This document shows, piece after piece, positions 48,318 through 58,908 of a stretch of DNA of 64,000 nucleotides (position 1 is the first letter of the stretch; every line of letters begins with the position of its first letter). The position numbers and the translations under genes were made by a program. Under the pieces are notes generated by a model that had not been told where the DNA came from, made no database searches, and saw nothing but the letters and a program-made list of their open reading frames with translations. The DNA is from Neoscytalidium dimidiatum (lineage: Eukaryota > Ascomycota > Dothideomycetes > Botryosphaeriales > Botryosphaeriaceae), in the NCBI GenBank assembly GCA_037367355.1, contig CM074703.1, positions 372,001-436,000 of the forward strand, written 5' to 3'.

Positions 48318-49191
48318 TGCGTGTAGCGGCTTCATGTCACGTATATTTCGCAGCTGTTCGTGTGTATGTCTGTGGACTGATAATTGCTTTGTGTGAGCAG
48401 CGAGACTGGAACTTTCGGTTTGCATTCAGGCGGCATATGGGTCTCATGTTTATTTTGACTTCTGTTGCGGCCCGCTTCCGGGTCTCTGGAAAGCATAGGG
48501 ATGGTGGCTGATTTGATGGCGGGTTTGCTTTCGGAGGGGAGGATGTTACCGGGCAGTGCAGCCGACAGGGCGGCGTAGAAGGAGCAGGCGTTTCCATATC
48601 TGTCAGGCGGTCAAGATCGATTTCTGCTCAGTCCGCAATGCTCGTGAAGCAGGTACTGGTATTGCCGAAGACCTGGCCCGAATCGTTCCGAAGGGTGGCA
48701 TCACAGCAAGCTTCGCCGAGGCAGTTGCAAGAAGAGCCCCTAGATGACGTGCGTGTGATACACAAGGCTATATAGCCTCAGCAGACCCCACGGGCATCGA
48801 CTGTATGTTGTGTCCTACATTGGTGTAGACCGGTCGACACAGTCGAGCTACCTGCGACGCACGTACATACCCTGGTATCTGCGTCTTGCCAATATCGTGC
48901 ATCCCGTTGGTTGGCTGCTGCGTCGTGACCCAGACCAGGGCCTCTCCGCTTCACGTTCCCCGCCGTCTGTGCGCCTTAACCCCTCCATCCGTCTCGTCTC
49001 GTCTCGCCTCAACAGGTCACGTCGCTCGGGATCTACTCTCCGCGCAGTCCCTTCTCAACTCCTGCCTCCGAGCAACTCTACACTCTCATCTACCACACCT
49101 TGTCCGTCCAGAGCTCCACGCCGCTCCACATCGCCGTCAACGCTAACACCCCCAGAACCAAGCTCTACGCACTCCCTCTCACATCGGCAAC
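48318..49191. other. Intergenic region and malate dehydrogenase leader
   Basis: This holds the hapE 3' UTR, then an unassigned 500 bp, then a C/T-rich 5' leader for the dehydrogenase gene (about 48,950-49,190). Open frames are short and overlap. I see no tRNA or repeat. Confidence 0.45.
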
Positions 49192-50576
49192 ATGGTGAAA
49201 GCAGGTGGGGCAGCTCCGGCTTCCGTGCGACCCGCGCAGCGTTTGCAAGCTGACCGTCACAGTCGTCGCTGGTGCCTCTGGTGGTATTGGCCAGGTGAGT
49301 TTGCGCGCAGCTGAGCTCTATCTTATCGCTAACGATGTGCGGTACAGCCGCTGTCGCTCCTTCTCAAGGCTTCCCCGCTCATCGACGAGCTCGCTCTCTA
49401 CGATGTCGTGAACACCCCCGGCGTCGCCACCGATCTGTCGCATATCTCGTCCCCGGCCGTACGACTCTCGTACCGTTTAGCCATATGTGCACAACGCTTA
49501 CAGACTGAGCCAGAAAACTACCGGCTACCTGCCCAAGGACGATGGCCTGAAGAAGGCCTTCACCGGTGCCGACCTCATCGTAATCCCGGCTGGAATTCCT
49601 CGTAAGGAGCCCCGGAAATCCAGTTGTGGGGCTGAGATGAGACTAATAGACCCTCAGGCAAGCCTGGCATGACCCGTGACGACCTATTCAAGATCAACGC
49701 CGGCATCGTCCGCGACCTCGTTCAGGGCATCGCCGACAATGCCCCGGATGCGTTCATCCTGATCATCTCCAACCCCGTCAACTCTACAGTCCCCATCGCT
49801 GCCGAGGTGCTGAAGCGCGCCGGCAAGTTCAACCCCAGGAAGCTCTTCGGTGTCACCACCCTCGACGTCGTCCGTGCTCAGACCTTTGTTGCCGAGATCG
49901 TCGGCGAGAAGAATCCCGCAAAGTTGAAGATTCCCGTTGTCGGTGGTCATTCTGGCGAGACCATCGTTCCTCTTTTCACCCAGGCTCAGCCTAGCGTTAG
50001 CATTCCTGCCGACAAGCTGGACGCTCTCGTCAACCGTAGGCGTTCCTCACCCCGTGACTTAGCTGTCAATTGATGATTTTGCAGGGGTCCAGTTCGGTGG
50101 TGATGAAGTCGTAAAGGCCAAGGATGGTGCCGGCTCTGCCACGCTTTCCATGGCTTTCGCAGGTTTCCGGTAAGCATCGTCCTTGAACGCTCTGTTTGGA
50201 GCCCGTTCTGACCATGATCTAGCTTCGCCGAGAAGATTCTGCAGGCTGTCAAGGGTGAGACCGGAATCGTCGAGCCTACTTTCGTCTACCTTCCCGGTGT
50301 CGATGGCGGTGATGCCATTTCCAAGCAGACCGGTGTCGAGTTCTTTGCCGCTCCTGTTGAGCTCGGCGTAAGTGAATTCCATTTATTATATTTGCCATGT
50401 CCGACAGAGCCCGATGCTGACAGATATGACTGCAGGCCGACGGTGCGAAGAGGGTCATTGATGTCATCAGCAAGGCCAATGACTATGAGAAGAAGCTACT
50501 CGACGTTGCCTACAAGGGCCTGAAGACCAACATCGACAAGGGTGTCGAGTTCGTCGTCAACCCCCCTCCCAAGTGA
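49192..50576 (+). CDS. MDH: NAD-dependent malate dehydrogenase, probably cytosolic
   Basis: It interconverts malate and oxaloacetate with NAD. Eight exons: 49192-49204, 49263-49294, 49348-49458, 49514-49601, 49658-50035, 50085-50169, 50223-50367 and 50436-50576. Introns are 49-68 nt and the total is 330 aa. The first exon encodes only MVKA plus one base. The protein begins [15 protein letters not shown] with the NAD loop immediately at the N-terminus, so there is no room for a mitochondrial presequence. Other motifs are [12 protein letters not shown] (substrate loop arginines), [14 protein letters not shown], the catalytic-His region [13 protein letters not shown], and [17 protein letters not shown]. 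The C-terminus FVVNPPPK lacks a peroxisomal SKL-type signal. Confidence 0.95.
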
Positions 50577-51664
50577 GTCTTGACCCAATCCTGTAAGGCC
50601 TCACCATCTATGCCGAACTGTTCGCAACTGTCATACCAATGGAGAGGAGGATTGCCTTTTCAGACCCTAGGAATCGCTAATGTATGGGCGCTGATTTTCC
50701 GGGCAGATAGGTTGTGATCGGACACAACTTACCCACGAATTTCGGTACGACAGCATAGTAGAACCCAGTCAAAGATGAAGACGTAAGGGAAGGCGGCTAT
50801 TACACAAGAAAATCCTTATTCTGTGAATGACTGTTAGCAGATGAGGCGTAGTATGGACTATGAATATGAATGGAATCAATTGCAAAGGCAAGACGGTCTT
50901 TTGGTGATATTAGTAATTGTTCTGCTCTATCAACTGGGTATGATGTTTAAGTATACCGAATCTCCAGAGCAGAGATTGAACAAGATATAAGTAGGCCATG
51001 GACTCTTGAGTCTTGACACGGAGATATGGAGAACAAAAAACGCCGTCGCTATGGAAATTGAATGGATAAAGGCGTGCTAGACAGGGACAGAGCTGCACTT
51101 CTCCATTTATAAACAAAGACAATGCCAGGGCCACAGAGAGTCCGAGAAACCTGCCACCGGTCGCGGCCTGGATGTGGCCTGAGCCCCCACGTACGCATCT
51201 ACTTTCCCCACTTGAGGTGCTGTGTGTTTTCGTCGTTCTTCGCCACACCTCCGATATCTTCCGGGTTGGTGCCATGCACGGCTATCTCAAGCCCGCCATC
51301 GCCGTAAAATCCTGCCGTCGAGCAGATTTTTCTTTTCTCCTGATACCACATGCATGCGATTTGACCAGCAACCTGTCTGCCTGGCTGTTGGATGTTGTCT
51401 CTCCGTCTTCATGCCATTGTCTGCTTTCCGAATCTAATGATCTTTCGATGGTGTCCGGGCACGGGTAGAACAAGTCCGAACTGCCAGATGTGGAAATTAA
51501 GGAGTGTAGAGACGAAGACTCCGTGTGAAATCGAGGTAATTACTGTTGTTGCAGCTCCCGAGCGCGGAGGCTTTTCCGCCGTATCTTTGATCTTACGAGA
51601 TATTTTCTTCCTTTCGTTCCCCTGTCGAAAAAGAGCATGGTCCGTTCAGAAGGAGGATGCGCAG
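50577..51664. other. Convergent 3' intergenic region
   Basis: 1.09 kb between the dehydrogenase gene and TRS33, which converge. It contains both 3' UTRs and only spurious open frames. No repeat or RNA gene is visible. Confidence 0.45.
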
Positions 51665-52748
51665 TTATGACTTCGCGCCTTGCGTACGGATCTGGAACGT
51701 TGCGCCAGGAAGACCAGTCGTTTCTGCCGTTACAGTCGCGATGATACCCATGCTGGCAAGAGCGCCGCGAATGAGACCGGAGGGGAAGTAGAGGAACTTT
51801 TGATGGTGAGCCTGTGAGCGTGATTCCTCTTGGCAGTGCCTCAAACAACCACTGAGACTCTGCAAAATGTACCAAGTATAGGCACAGGATACGGGACTTA
51901 CCGGTTGCGCTTTTGTTGTTATGATGTTGTCACCAATCCCCCTTTCCAAGCTCATTTTGGTGAGAGGTTTAAAGTGTTGGTCGGTGAGAACGTAAATGCC
52001 GCGGTGGTTGGTCTTGAGGTTGTCGATTTGCTTGCGGAAGACGAGGGTCCATAGGTCTTTGCAGAGGAACTTGATCACGTCGAGGGTTTCGCTGAAGCGG
52101 GGCTTATCTCGTGAAAAACTGTGTTGATAGTCAGCGTGGTAACCGAAAGCGAGCGGGGTGGATATATTCAGCGAGCATAAGAAGGCTGGCTGGGATAACT
52201 GCTTGATAAGACTCTGAGCGGATAGGAGCTGCTCCACCCAGAACCGGGAGAAGCGAATCAGACCACAGCATGTGCGCCGGGGGCCAATTTGCAGCAGCTC
52301 CAACCATCGCGTCCCACGCACTATACCCCAACTGCCTCTGCGCTCCAGCAAAGCCAACACCAAGACCGCACTGCACAACAGAACGGATGACATACCGCTC
52401 CGTGATTCCCAGGCCCACCCTGTAGCCTAATGTCTCCAATCGATACAACACGGCATCCTTCAACTCTTCCTCGTCGGCGCTACCCACAGCGCCGCCCTCA
52501 GCTATCCTCGGGGTCATGCCGCTTCTGGGAGTACTGCCATTGGTAGCGGCTACAGCAGAGCCTCTCCGCGGAATTGTTGCTGCAGGATTTCCCGGTGCGA
52601 CATACTCGTCTTCGCGAGCTGCCAACTCGGCGGCCATGCGGTATGCCATAGGGACGAGCTCGATCAGCAGGAAGTCCATGCACGAGGAGTTGATATAGCC
52701 GACGCCCGGGTCATTTGCGGTGGTTTGAGGTTGCGCCTCGTACGACAT
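51665..52748 (-). CDS. TRS33: TRAPP complex subunit Trs33 (TRAPPC6 family)
   Basis: Subunit of the TRAPP tethering complexes acting at the Golgi as part of Rab GEF assemblies. Exons: 52748-52396, 52118-51902 and 51796-51665, 233 aa. The first join reads LGYRVGLGITER then FSRDKPRFSETLDVIKFLCK, the Bet3/TRAPP core. FRKQIDNLKTNHRGIYVLTD and FLYFPSGLIRGALASMGI follow. Intron 1 is long (277 nt). At the last acceptor, AAAAG before TTC (used here) and CACAG 15 nt upstream both keep frame; the second adds AHHQK. An insert of about 60 residues rich in Ala, Gly and Ser between helices 1 and 2 (about residues 45-100) is longer than in yeast but usual in filamentous fungi. Confidence 0.9.
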
Positions 52749-53175
52749 GATGAGAGCTAGTTGTAGAGCGGCCGACTTGTCCTGGTTCTTCAGAGGGCGA
52801 CGAGCTCTGGATCCGGCGCAGTCGAGGGCTGGCTGTGCTGGATCGGGGATTGGACGGGGGGAGTCGCGGCGCCGGTTATGAAGGCGTAGACCAATGCCGA
52901 GTCTCTAAGAGCGGACGATGAGTCGCTTCTTCTTGACGATAGGAGCCCTCGAAGAGATGCCCTCGGGAATGCGGGGTGTTGGGCTGGTGCGCTCGTGTGC
53001 GTTGGGAGGCGTGGGGAACGAGAAGCTGACGTTGGGCGCACTGCGGGAAGCCGACGGAGGTTTGCGGCAACTACTTCTTCCACGGGCGGTGAGGTGGAAA
53101 TTGTGCGGATCGCCGACATGCTAGACCCAAGCTCGACCGACTTCGCGCCAGTCCACCGACGCATCTGTATCCGCC
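52749..53175. promoter_or_regulatory. Bidirectional promoter region of TRS33 and RSM10
   Basis: 427 bp separate the divergent start codons. Open frames in it are out of phase with both genes and look non-coding. Specific factor sites cannot be claimed by eye. Confidence 0.5.
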
Positions 53176-54155
53176 ATGTCTGCTCCCGCGTACGTCCGGT
53201 CGCCTTTCGGCGCCATAAAGAGGGTGAAGGTCAGCATTGATGTCTCGGCTCCGCCCACTCTAAGTCCGCACCGCTGAACTGCCACGTCCAGATTTCGCCT
53301 CCCGCTGCCCTGACGTGCCAGCGCTTCTATAACAATACCTTGGAGGGCTTCAGGTTAGCCAACATCGACGTAGAGGAGACTGCCGCGTGAGTGCTACTCC
53401 CAAATTGACGCGCCGTCTCTCGTGTTGACTTTTTTCAGCAAGCGCGGTATTGCGATGCCACCAACCGAAGAAGTGTAAGAATCTGTCGTTCTCGTTGAGC
53501 TCACACCCGACGTTCAATCTGACAAGCTTCGAGCGCCGACATCTCCACAGTAACAAAAGAAGCCCTGAAAGAGCTTCGCCAACCGCGCAATGTCGAAGCT
53601 ATTTTCAAGAGGCCCCTTCGCCGCCCAGCACAGTACGGTATCCCCGTCTGTGACCTGCAGCTGCGCACCTTCAGCGTCCGCAACGTGGAGTTCTTCGCCG
53701 ACTTTGCCATGCGTGCCGCCTACTACCTCGGCCTACCTGCCAAAGGTCCCATCCCTCTGCCGCGCAAAATCGAGCGCTGGACCGTCCCGCGTGCCAATTT
53801 CGTCTTCAAGAAGTCACAGGAAAACTTCGAGCGTATAACTTTGCGACGCCTGATTCAGATCCAGGATGGTGACCCGGAGGTTGTGAAGCTGTGGCTGGCC
53901 TTCTTGCAAAAGCACCAGTTCCACGGAGTTGGTATGAAAGCCAACGTCTTTGAGTTTGAGAGGCTGGACGTCGGTCAAGCCTTGGATGAGCAGGCACAGA
54001 AGGAGAAGGATCAAGTAGACGAGACTTGGAGGGGCTTTGGTAGGAGAAAAGGTGCACCAGAGCAGCCCGACGAGCTGCTGGAGATCATCAATTCGGAGCC
54101 GGTCAGAAAAGCGGGTACCGACATGCCCATGGGCAGGACGGCATGGGATAAATAA
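53176..54155 (+). CDS. RSM10: Mitochondrial small ribosomal subunit protein uS10m
   Basis: Component of the mitoribosome small subunit. Exons: 53176-53223, 53292-53386, 53439-53474 and 53534-54155 (introns 52-68 nt), 266 aa. Exon 4 carries the S10 domain: RPAQYGIPVCDLQLRTFSVR, then NVEFFADFAMRAAYYLGLPA, PLPRKIERWTVPRANFVFKK and SQENFERITLRRLIQIQDGD, then AFLQKHQFHGVGMKANVFEF. The N-terminal part contains CQRFYNNTLEGFRLANIDVE, a usual sequence before the domain. Exon 1 (MSAPAYVRSPFGAIKR) is the least certain join. The 36-nt third exon was placed because it is the only join I found that connects PPTEEV to ADISTVTKEALKEL without a stop. Confidence 0.88.
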
Positions 54156-54412
54156 GCTGGTGGAAACGGGTTTTGTAATTATATTGTAAGTGTGTTGATT
54201 TGGGCCGAATGGAGCAGAACGTTGCAGGCTCCATTTTCAACCCTGCTTGTAGAGTTCTGCTCATCAACGCGAGTATTCTGCAAGATCATCAAGCTCATGG
54301 TACCGCATGTTGCAGGGTTCGCTTTCCGGCAGTCACTGATACATTCCTCTTTCATTGCCCCACTTCACATTTCCAATTTCGATCACATGCTTCCATGGTG
54401 AAGGAATACGCT

Positions 54413-55526
54413 CTAAACTCGCGGCCTGCCATGGAACCTCACCCTCCGCAAGAGCCGTCGTTTATCATTGATTCCTGTCCTCGAACACAAGAATCTCACG
54501 TTATCCATCAGCAACACCACATTCTCCTTGAATACGTCATTTGGAAATCTCCATCCCACGTTCTCTGGGGTTTCAAGCAAGGCGTTCAGCTCTCGTACCG
54601 CCTCGCAAGGCCTCGGGTCCTGACTTGGTGGATCTGGCAGGACGTCCCTCCTGATTCGGAGCAGATACCTGCCGGTACCGGGCTCTCGCTCCAGCAGCTT
54701 CTCTCTGTTCGATGCTTTCCCTTTGTAAAACTCGGCTGGCACCTGTATGTCAAACTCCGTGTTCAGCAGCGCCTTGACCGAGGGCGGGGACAAAGCTGCG
54801 ACAAGGTCGTTGGCCGGGAGCACGCGGAAGACGGCCCCGCCTAGCTTGCCTGGATGCACCACATGCAGCCCGAAGAAGCGCTGCGGAGTCTCCTCGAAGG
54901 TGCCGTCCGTGTGCCATGCGAACTCTGCCACCCCATGGGAGCGGCTGTATGCGGTACCACCGGTCATCTCATTAAAGACGCCGATGGGCTTGTAGGTCAC
55001 GTCCCACTGAGGTGGAAGAGACCAGTGCGTCAGCATGACCAGGTGATCACTCTCCGGGAATGAGGGCTCTATGTAGACGTACTAGAGCGCCCTGCGTGCT
55101 GGAGTGGGTATCAGGGGTACGTCCCATGGCCCCGACCAGCTCAGGCATGAAGTGGCTCTTTGGGTCGTCCAACCCCGACTCGATGACAGCGAGACCGTAC
55201 TCATGCAGGGCGTGGGCGAAAGTGTCGACCATCTCCAGACCAAGGTCTTGGGATGGTGCTTTGAAGCGCGTACCCAGAGGTAGTCGGAAGTATTTATCCT
55301 CGACCAGCCCGGGCATTGGCCTATCCAGGACCATGGGAATGCTCTTCACCAAGTTTTGAAGAATTAGGTAGTCGGGCATAGGAGGAACTGTGGGCATCGA
55401 TTGAGCACTGACGGGTTCGACCACCGCTGGTGCTTGTTGAAAAGCCTCAGAAGATATAAAGCGTATTTGTGCATACTTACAGCTTGGGGGCAGTTCTCTG
55501 GGAGATGGTTCCGCTGATTTGACCAT
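54413..55526 (-). CDS. TauD/TfdA-like Fe(II)/2-oxoglutarate-type dioxygenase with altered distal ligand
   Basis: Clavaminate synthase-like (TauD) oxygenase. Exons: 55526-55481, 55387-55083 and 55006-54413 (introns 93 and 76 nt), 314 aa. The second join reads HSSTQGAL then WDVTYKPIGVFNEMTGGTAY. The metal-binding HxD is in EFAWHTDGTFEETPQRFFGL. The C-terminal region where the second His is expected reads DNVRFLCSRTGINDKRR, with Cys in the place usually held by His, followed by the Arg-rich RRLLRRVRFHG motif. Members of this group oxidise small acids or secondary metabolites; the substrate here is unknown. An in-frame upstream Met at 55,589 is possible. It may be inactive or have a changed chemistry. 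It lies next to a transporter pseudogene and a P450. Confidence 0.82.
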
Positions 55527-56929
55527 GTGAGTTCTGGTTGGCACAGCAACCTGGGTGGCTCTGCGGAAAATACTAAAGAAGACGTGCATTCTGAAAATGG
55601 TTGAACAGTCAAGCTTGACCGAGGAAACTCACCGGGTTGAAACCCCATTAAATATGCTGCTTTCATGCCTATCTATTCTTGCTCGTGAACCCCCGTTCTC
55701 CTCAGGGAATTAACGTCCGATATGCCGGATTCTCGGGATTCTACAGCCAAGAAACGATGCGTCCCTACTATAGCCAACCATTTGGTCCTGCAGCTGCGCA
55801 TTTCCTGACAATCTCAAGGGATTCGGTGTTGCCCTGCCCAACATACCCGCATGCCAAGGTGATACCTTATCATGCACGTGATGTTGATGCCTTTTTCAGA
55901 GAAAGTGGAATATCTCCTCAACCACCCGCCTTGGCTGATAAGTTTACTCGAGCATGGCAATTGCTTGATGGCAAGCTAATTTGGATTCAAGTACTATCGC
56001 CACGAGAAGAGGTCAGGAAAGGACGAAATCAGAGATACGAAAGTGTCCGATATTTCATCTTCTGTCTTGCATACACAGACTACCACGGGAGCAGCCGAGT
56101 CTGTTCTGGATTCAATTGACTGATAGCAAAGGGATGAATAGATGTGGGCTTCCTTCACTGTTGCAGCAGTCCTTGTAATGTGATCTTGGCCTTCGGTTCA
56201 GGCTTCCGTCTGTGTCTGTTTCCGAAACATCGCAACGCCCAGGGCCCACATCGAGGGCCGATCGATGCGTAAGCCGAATCTGCGAGACGAGAGGACATGC
56301 TTTGCAAGGCAGATACAAGAATCCCACGAATGCCGAAGTAGGCGTTGTCTAAAGTAGACGAAATCTTGCCAATAGCGTTGGATACTGCGGAGCAAACGCC
56401 CAATATCATCTTTAGGTACCAAAACTCTGAGATAGTGATGCCATTTGTGTGCGCCTGAGTCCCCGTTACTCATCTCGGACCTAAGTTCCATCTAGGAGGG
56501 ACACGTCGAAAATTAGAATAATTGGAATATAGCACGCCACCAAAAATCAGTCCAAATCTGACCCATATCAAAAATCTAAGGCTTGTAAACTCCGCAGAAG
56601 GTGTACTGTGAGCCTGCGTGGAAGCTATAACGCACGTTGTACTTCATGCGGAGCGGAAGCAATTATCCGGATGGAAAGATCACGAATCTCGTTGAACATG
56701 TACATCCGGTCGACTGCTTCGGCTGCTTACGTACACTTCTTTTTGCAGGGGTTAGAAGGGTAATGTCTTCCACGAAATGCTATGTTGTACCTGCTTGGGC
56801 TAGACACGTGCTCTGCCCCAGGCTAGAGTTCACGATCAAACAAGTATATCTCACTTTATCAACTCTACATTCATGCATAGGCCATGGCACCTCAAACATT
56901 GGAAAACCCTCTGGCTAGCCACGTTGACA
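55527..56929. other. Intergenic region with no well-supported gene
   Basis: A plus-strand open frame at 55,679-56,119 (146 codons, containing FFRESGISPQPPALADKFTR) and minus-strand frames at 56,112-56,491 are the only candidates. Neither matches a family I know, and composition gives no decision. They could be gene fragments. Confidence 0.35.
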
Positions 56930-58206
56930 TCATTCGCTCACTCCCTCGCTAGTACTCTCTTGCTCCCTCTTCCTGTGCGCCTGCCACATCCCCGTTGGAA
57001 TCGTCGCCACTAAGGAGCCCAGTCCAGTCTGCACTACTTGGAAGATGAGCATAGGCACCTGTAACTTTGACATGTCTACAGCCGCGATGCCTACAAATAT
57101 GACGGTCGCTAGTGGCACGCCCATGGCCGGCGTCTTTTGACGGCATATAGAAGGTCGTAGATATAGTGTCCTCTTTGGATAGCCAGATCCTCGAGCTTTA
57201 CGAGGGCGATGGCCATCCAGACAAGGAACAACGCGATGCATGTGAAAATAAGGAAGATATTGATGGAAGCAGAGATAGCAGAGAAGGCCCGCGTGCGAAA
57301 GGCACCACCATAAATTTGCCAGGTAAATGTGAGAAGAGCGAGAGAAGCTATTTGGTGAGGCGGAGGTCGATGACCACCCGTTTCGTCGTGTTCGGGAAGA
57401 GATTGGGGATGAGCTGGCAGGCGATCTCATGGCGTTGAGTACACTTGTATGGTATGCTGAGAAGCAATGACACTCACTAGGGGAAGAAAGAGTGTTAACC
57501 CGAGTTGCTTGAAGACTTTTCGGTACGTTTCTCCATAGTTACCTGTCTTTTCTGGTAGCAAGTCGGTGTACTACGCGCGTGTGGTGGTGTACATGCGGAT
57601 CAGCGCCGTCGAGACGAACGGGCCATAGAAATTGCCGATTGTAGATTGCATCAGCGTGAGAGCAGTGTTGCCGTTGGATTTCTTGGTCATCAAAACTTTG
57701 AAGGATATGCTGTGCAAACAGTCAACTCTCTTTCGCATCCTGTGTTTCAAAACGACCACTAACGTCGTGGGCAGGCATGCGAGGACGATGATGCCATTCA
57801 GCAAGCCCGGGTCCATGAAAGTTCTGTTTGTCGAGGCGGCACTGACAATGCCAGATGCTATCGCAGACGTAAGAAGGAAGCATTGTGTCTGGATAAAATG
57901 GTGCAATTTACAACGGCTCGAATTCGCCCAGAGAACATTGGTGGGAAGAGTGCATCCGTTGATGGAAAAGATGAGACTTGGAGCAGGATACTGCACCACT
58001 GTCTGTTTTGCAGATTCTGGGACCTGTAACTGGGATGCTACAAAGATCAAAATCAACATGGCGATTATGAACCACTGATACTTAACAAGCCAGAGCATGC
58101 CTTGGATGCATCTTTTTACCGCCGAGCGTTCGTTGCTCTTGGGATATCCATAAGAAAAGAGAAAGTGGCATACCGACGTCTGCAGAAATATTACTCTCGC
58201 TGCCAT
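56930..58206 (-). pseudogene. SBF/RCH1-like (SLC10A7-type) membrane transporter, disabled
   Basis: The family is a ten-helix sodium/bile-acid-symporter-like transporter found widely in fungi. Reading from 58,206 downward gives SLIFSINGCTLPTNVLWANS, then FMDPGLLNGIIVLACLPTT, a probable intron, then SNGNTALTLMQSTIGNFYGP. An in-frame TAG (57,571-57,573) replaces the expected Trp after MYTTTRA. Further on, IPNLFPNTTKRVVIDLRLTK continues only after a base is supplied in an A-run (57,349-57,353). SKEDTIST needs another shift, and KTPAMGVPLATVIFVG follows after removing one base from the A-run at 57,134-57,137. One nonsense and about three frameshift lesions make it a pseudogene unless assembly errors cluster here. 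The true N-terminal exon was not placed. Confidence 0.75.
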
Positions 58207-58908
58207 CTGGGCGACGTGCTTCCCTTTTTTTCACCCATGGCTGTGCCCAGGAATCGGAGTGCATCTTCAAACAAGTGGCGATTGGGAATTGTGCTTCATG
58301 AGTTTTGTTTTGCAGCCATTACTTGTTGGAAGGTACAACGAAAGCTCATGATGTTGCCGGTCCGAGAAATTCTCCACCGATTGCCGGGCACACTGGTATG
58401 TTGCCATATCTGAAATGCGCTCCCACTCGTTGACTCAACTGATCTTCTGCACACGCCTATCCCGAAGAGGTCGAGTTGCCTCGCAATGCCCGAGCGATAA
58501 GCTTGGTAAGTAAATGGGGCGCCAAGATGCAGCCAAGAATTCGGTCATGTTGCGCCATGGTATTTCTCAGAGGAGAATAGGAGATACAGACATAGCAAGT
58601 TTGAGTTCCGGAGATAGGGAGCACCTCCGGAATGCACTCAGGATGCTTACACCACAGCCCAAGAAAACTGGGGGGGCGACTTGGATGCTCGAGAGGAGTG
58701 GGTACCCGGCAGGTCATGGGTGATTAGCAATGCCGTCGTAGTAGTCTTCCTGCAGCGGGATTTTTAGATGCTAGGCCGGATTTACGGGCACAAATCCGCG
58801 CACTGAAACAGTCTCACAACAAGGATTTCTTGTTTGCCCGAAATAACCATCCCATTTCCGATATCGATCCTATGGAAAACGAGACCGAGAACGCCCCTCG
58901 CTCATGCC
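58207..58908. other. Intergenic region between transporter pseudogene and P450
   Basis: About 700 bp. Part could hold the lost 5' end of the transporter pseudogene on the minus strand, but no exon can be recognised. The end near 58,800-58,908 is the P450 3' UTR. Confidence 0.4.

Noticed and set aside
52131..52395. Continuation of the TRS33 first exon to 52,131
   Set aside because: It loses the conserved TRAPP sequence; splicing at 52,396/52,118 restores FSRDKPRFSETLDV.
55007..55082. Apparent 2-nt deletion frameshift in the dioxygenase gene
   Set aside because: A 76-nt GT-AG intron joins GAL to WDVTYKP in frame, so no lesion is needed.
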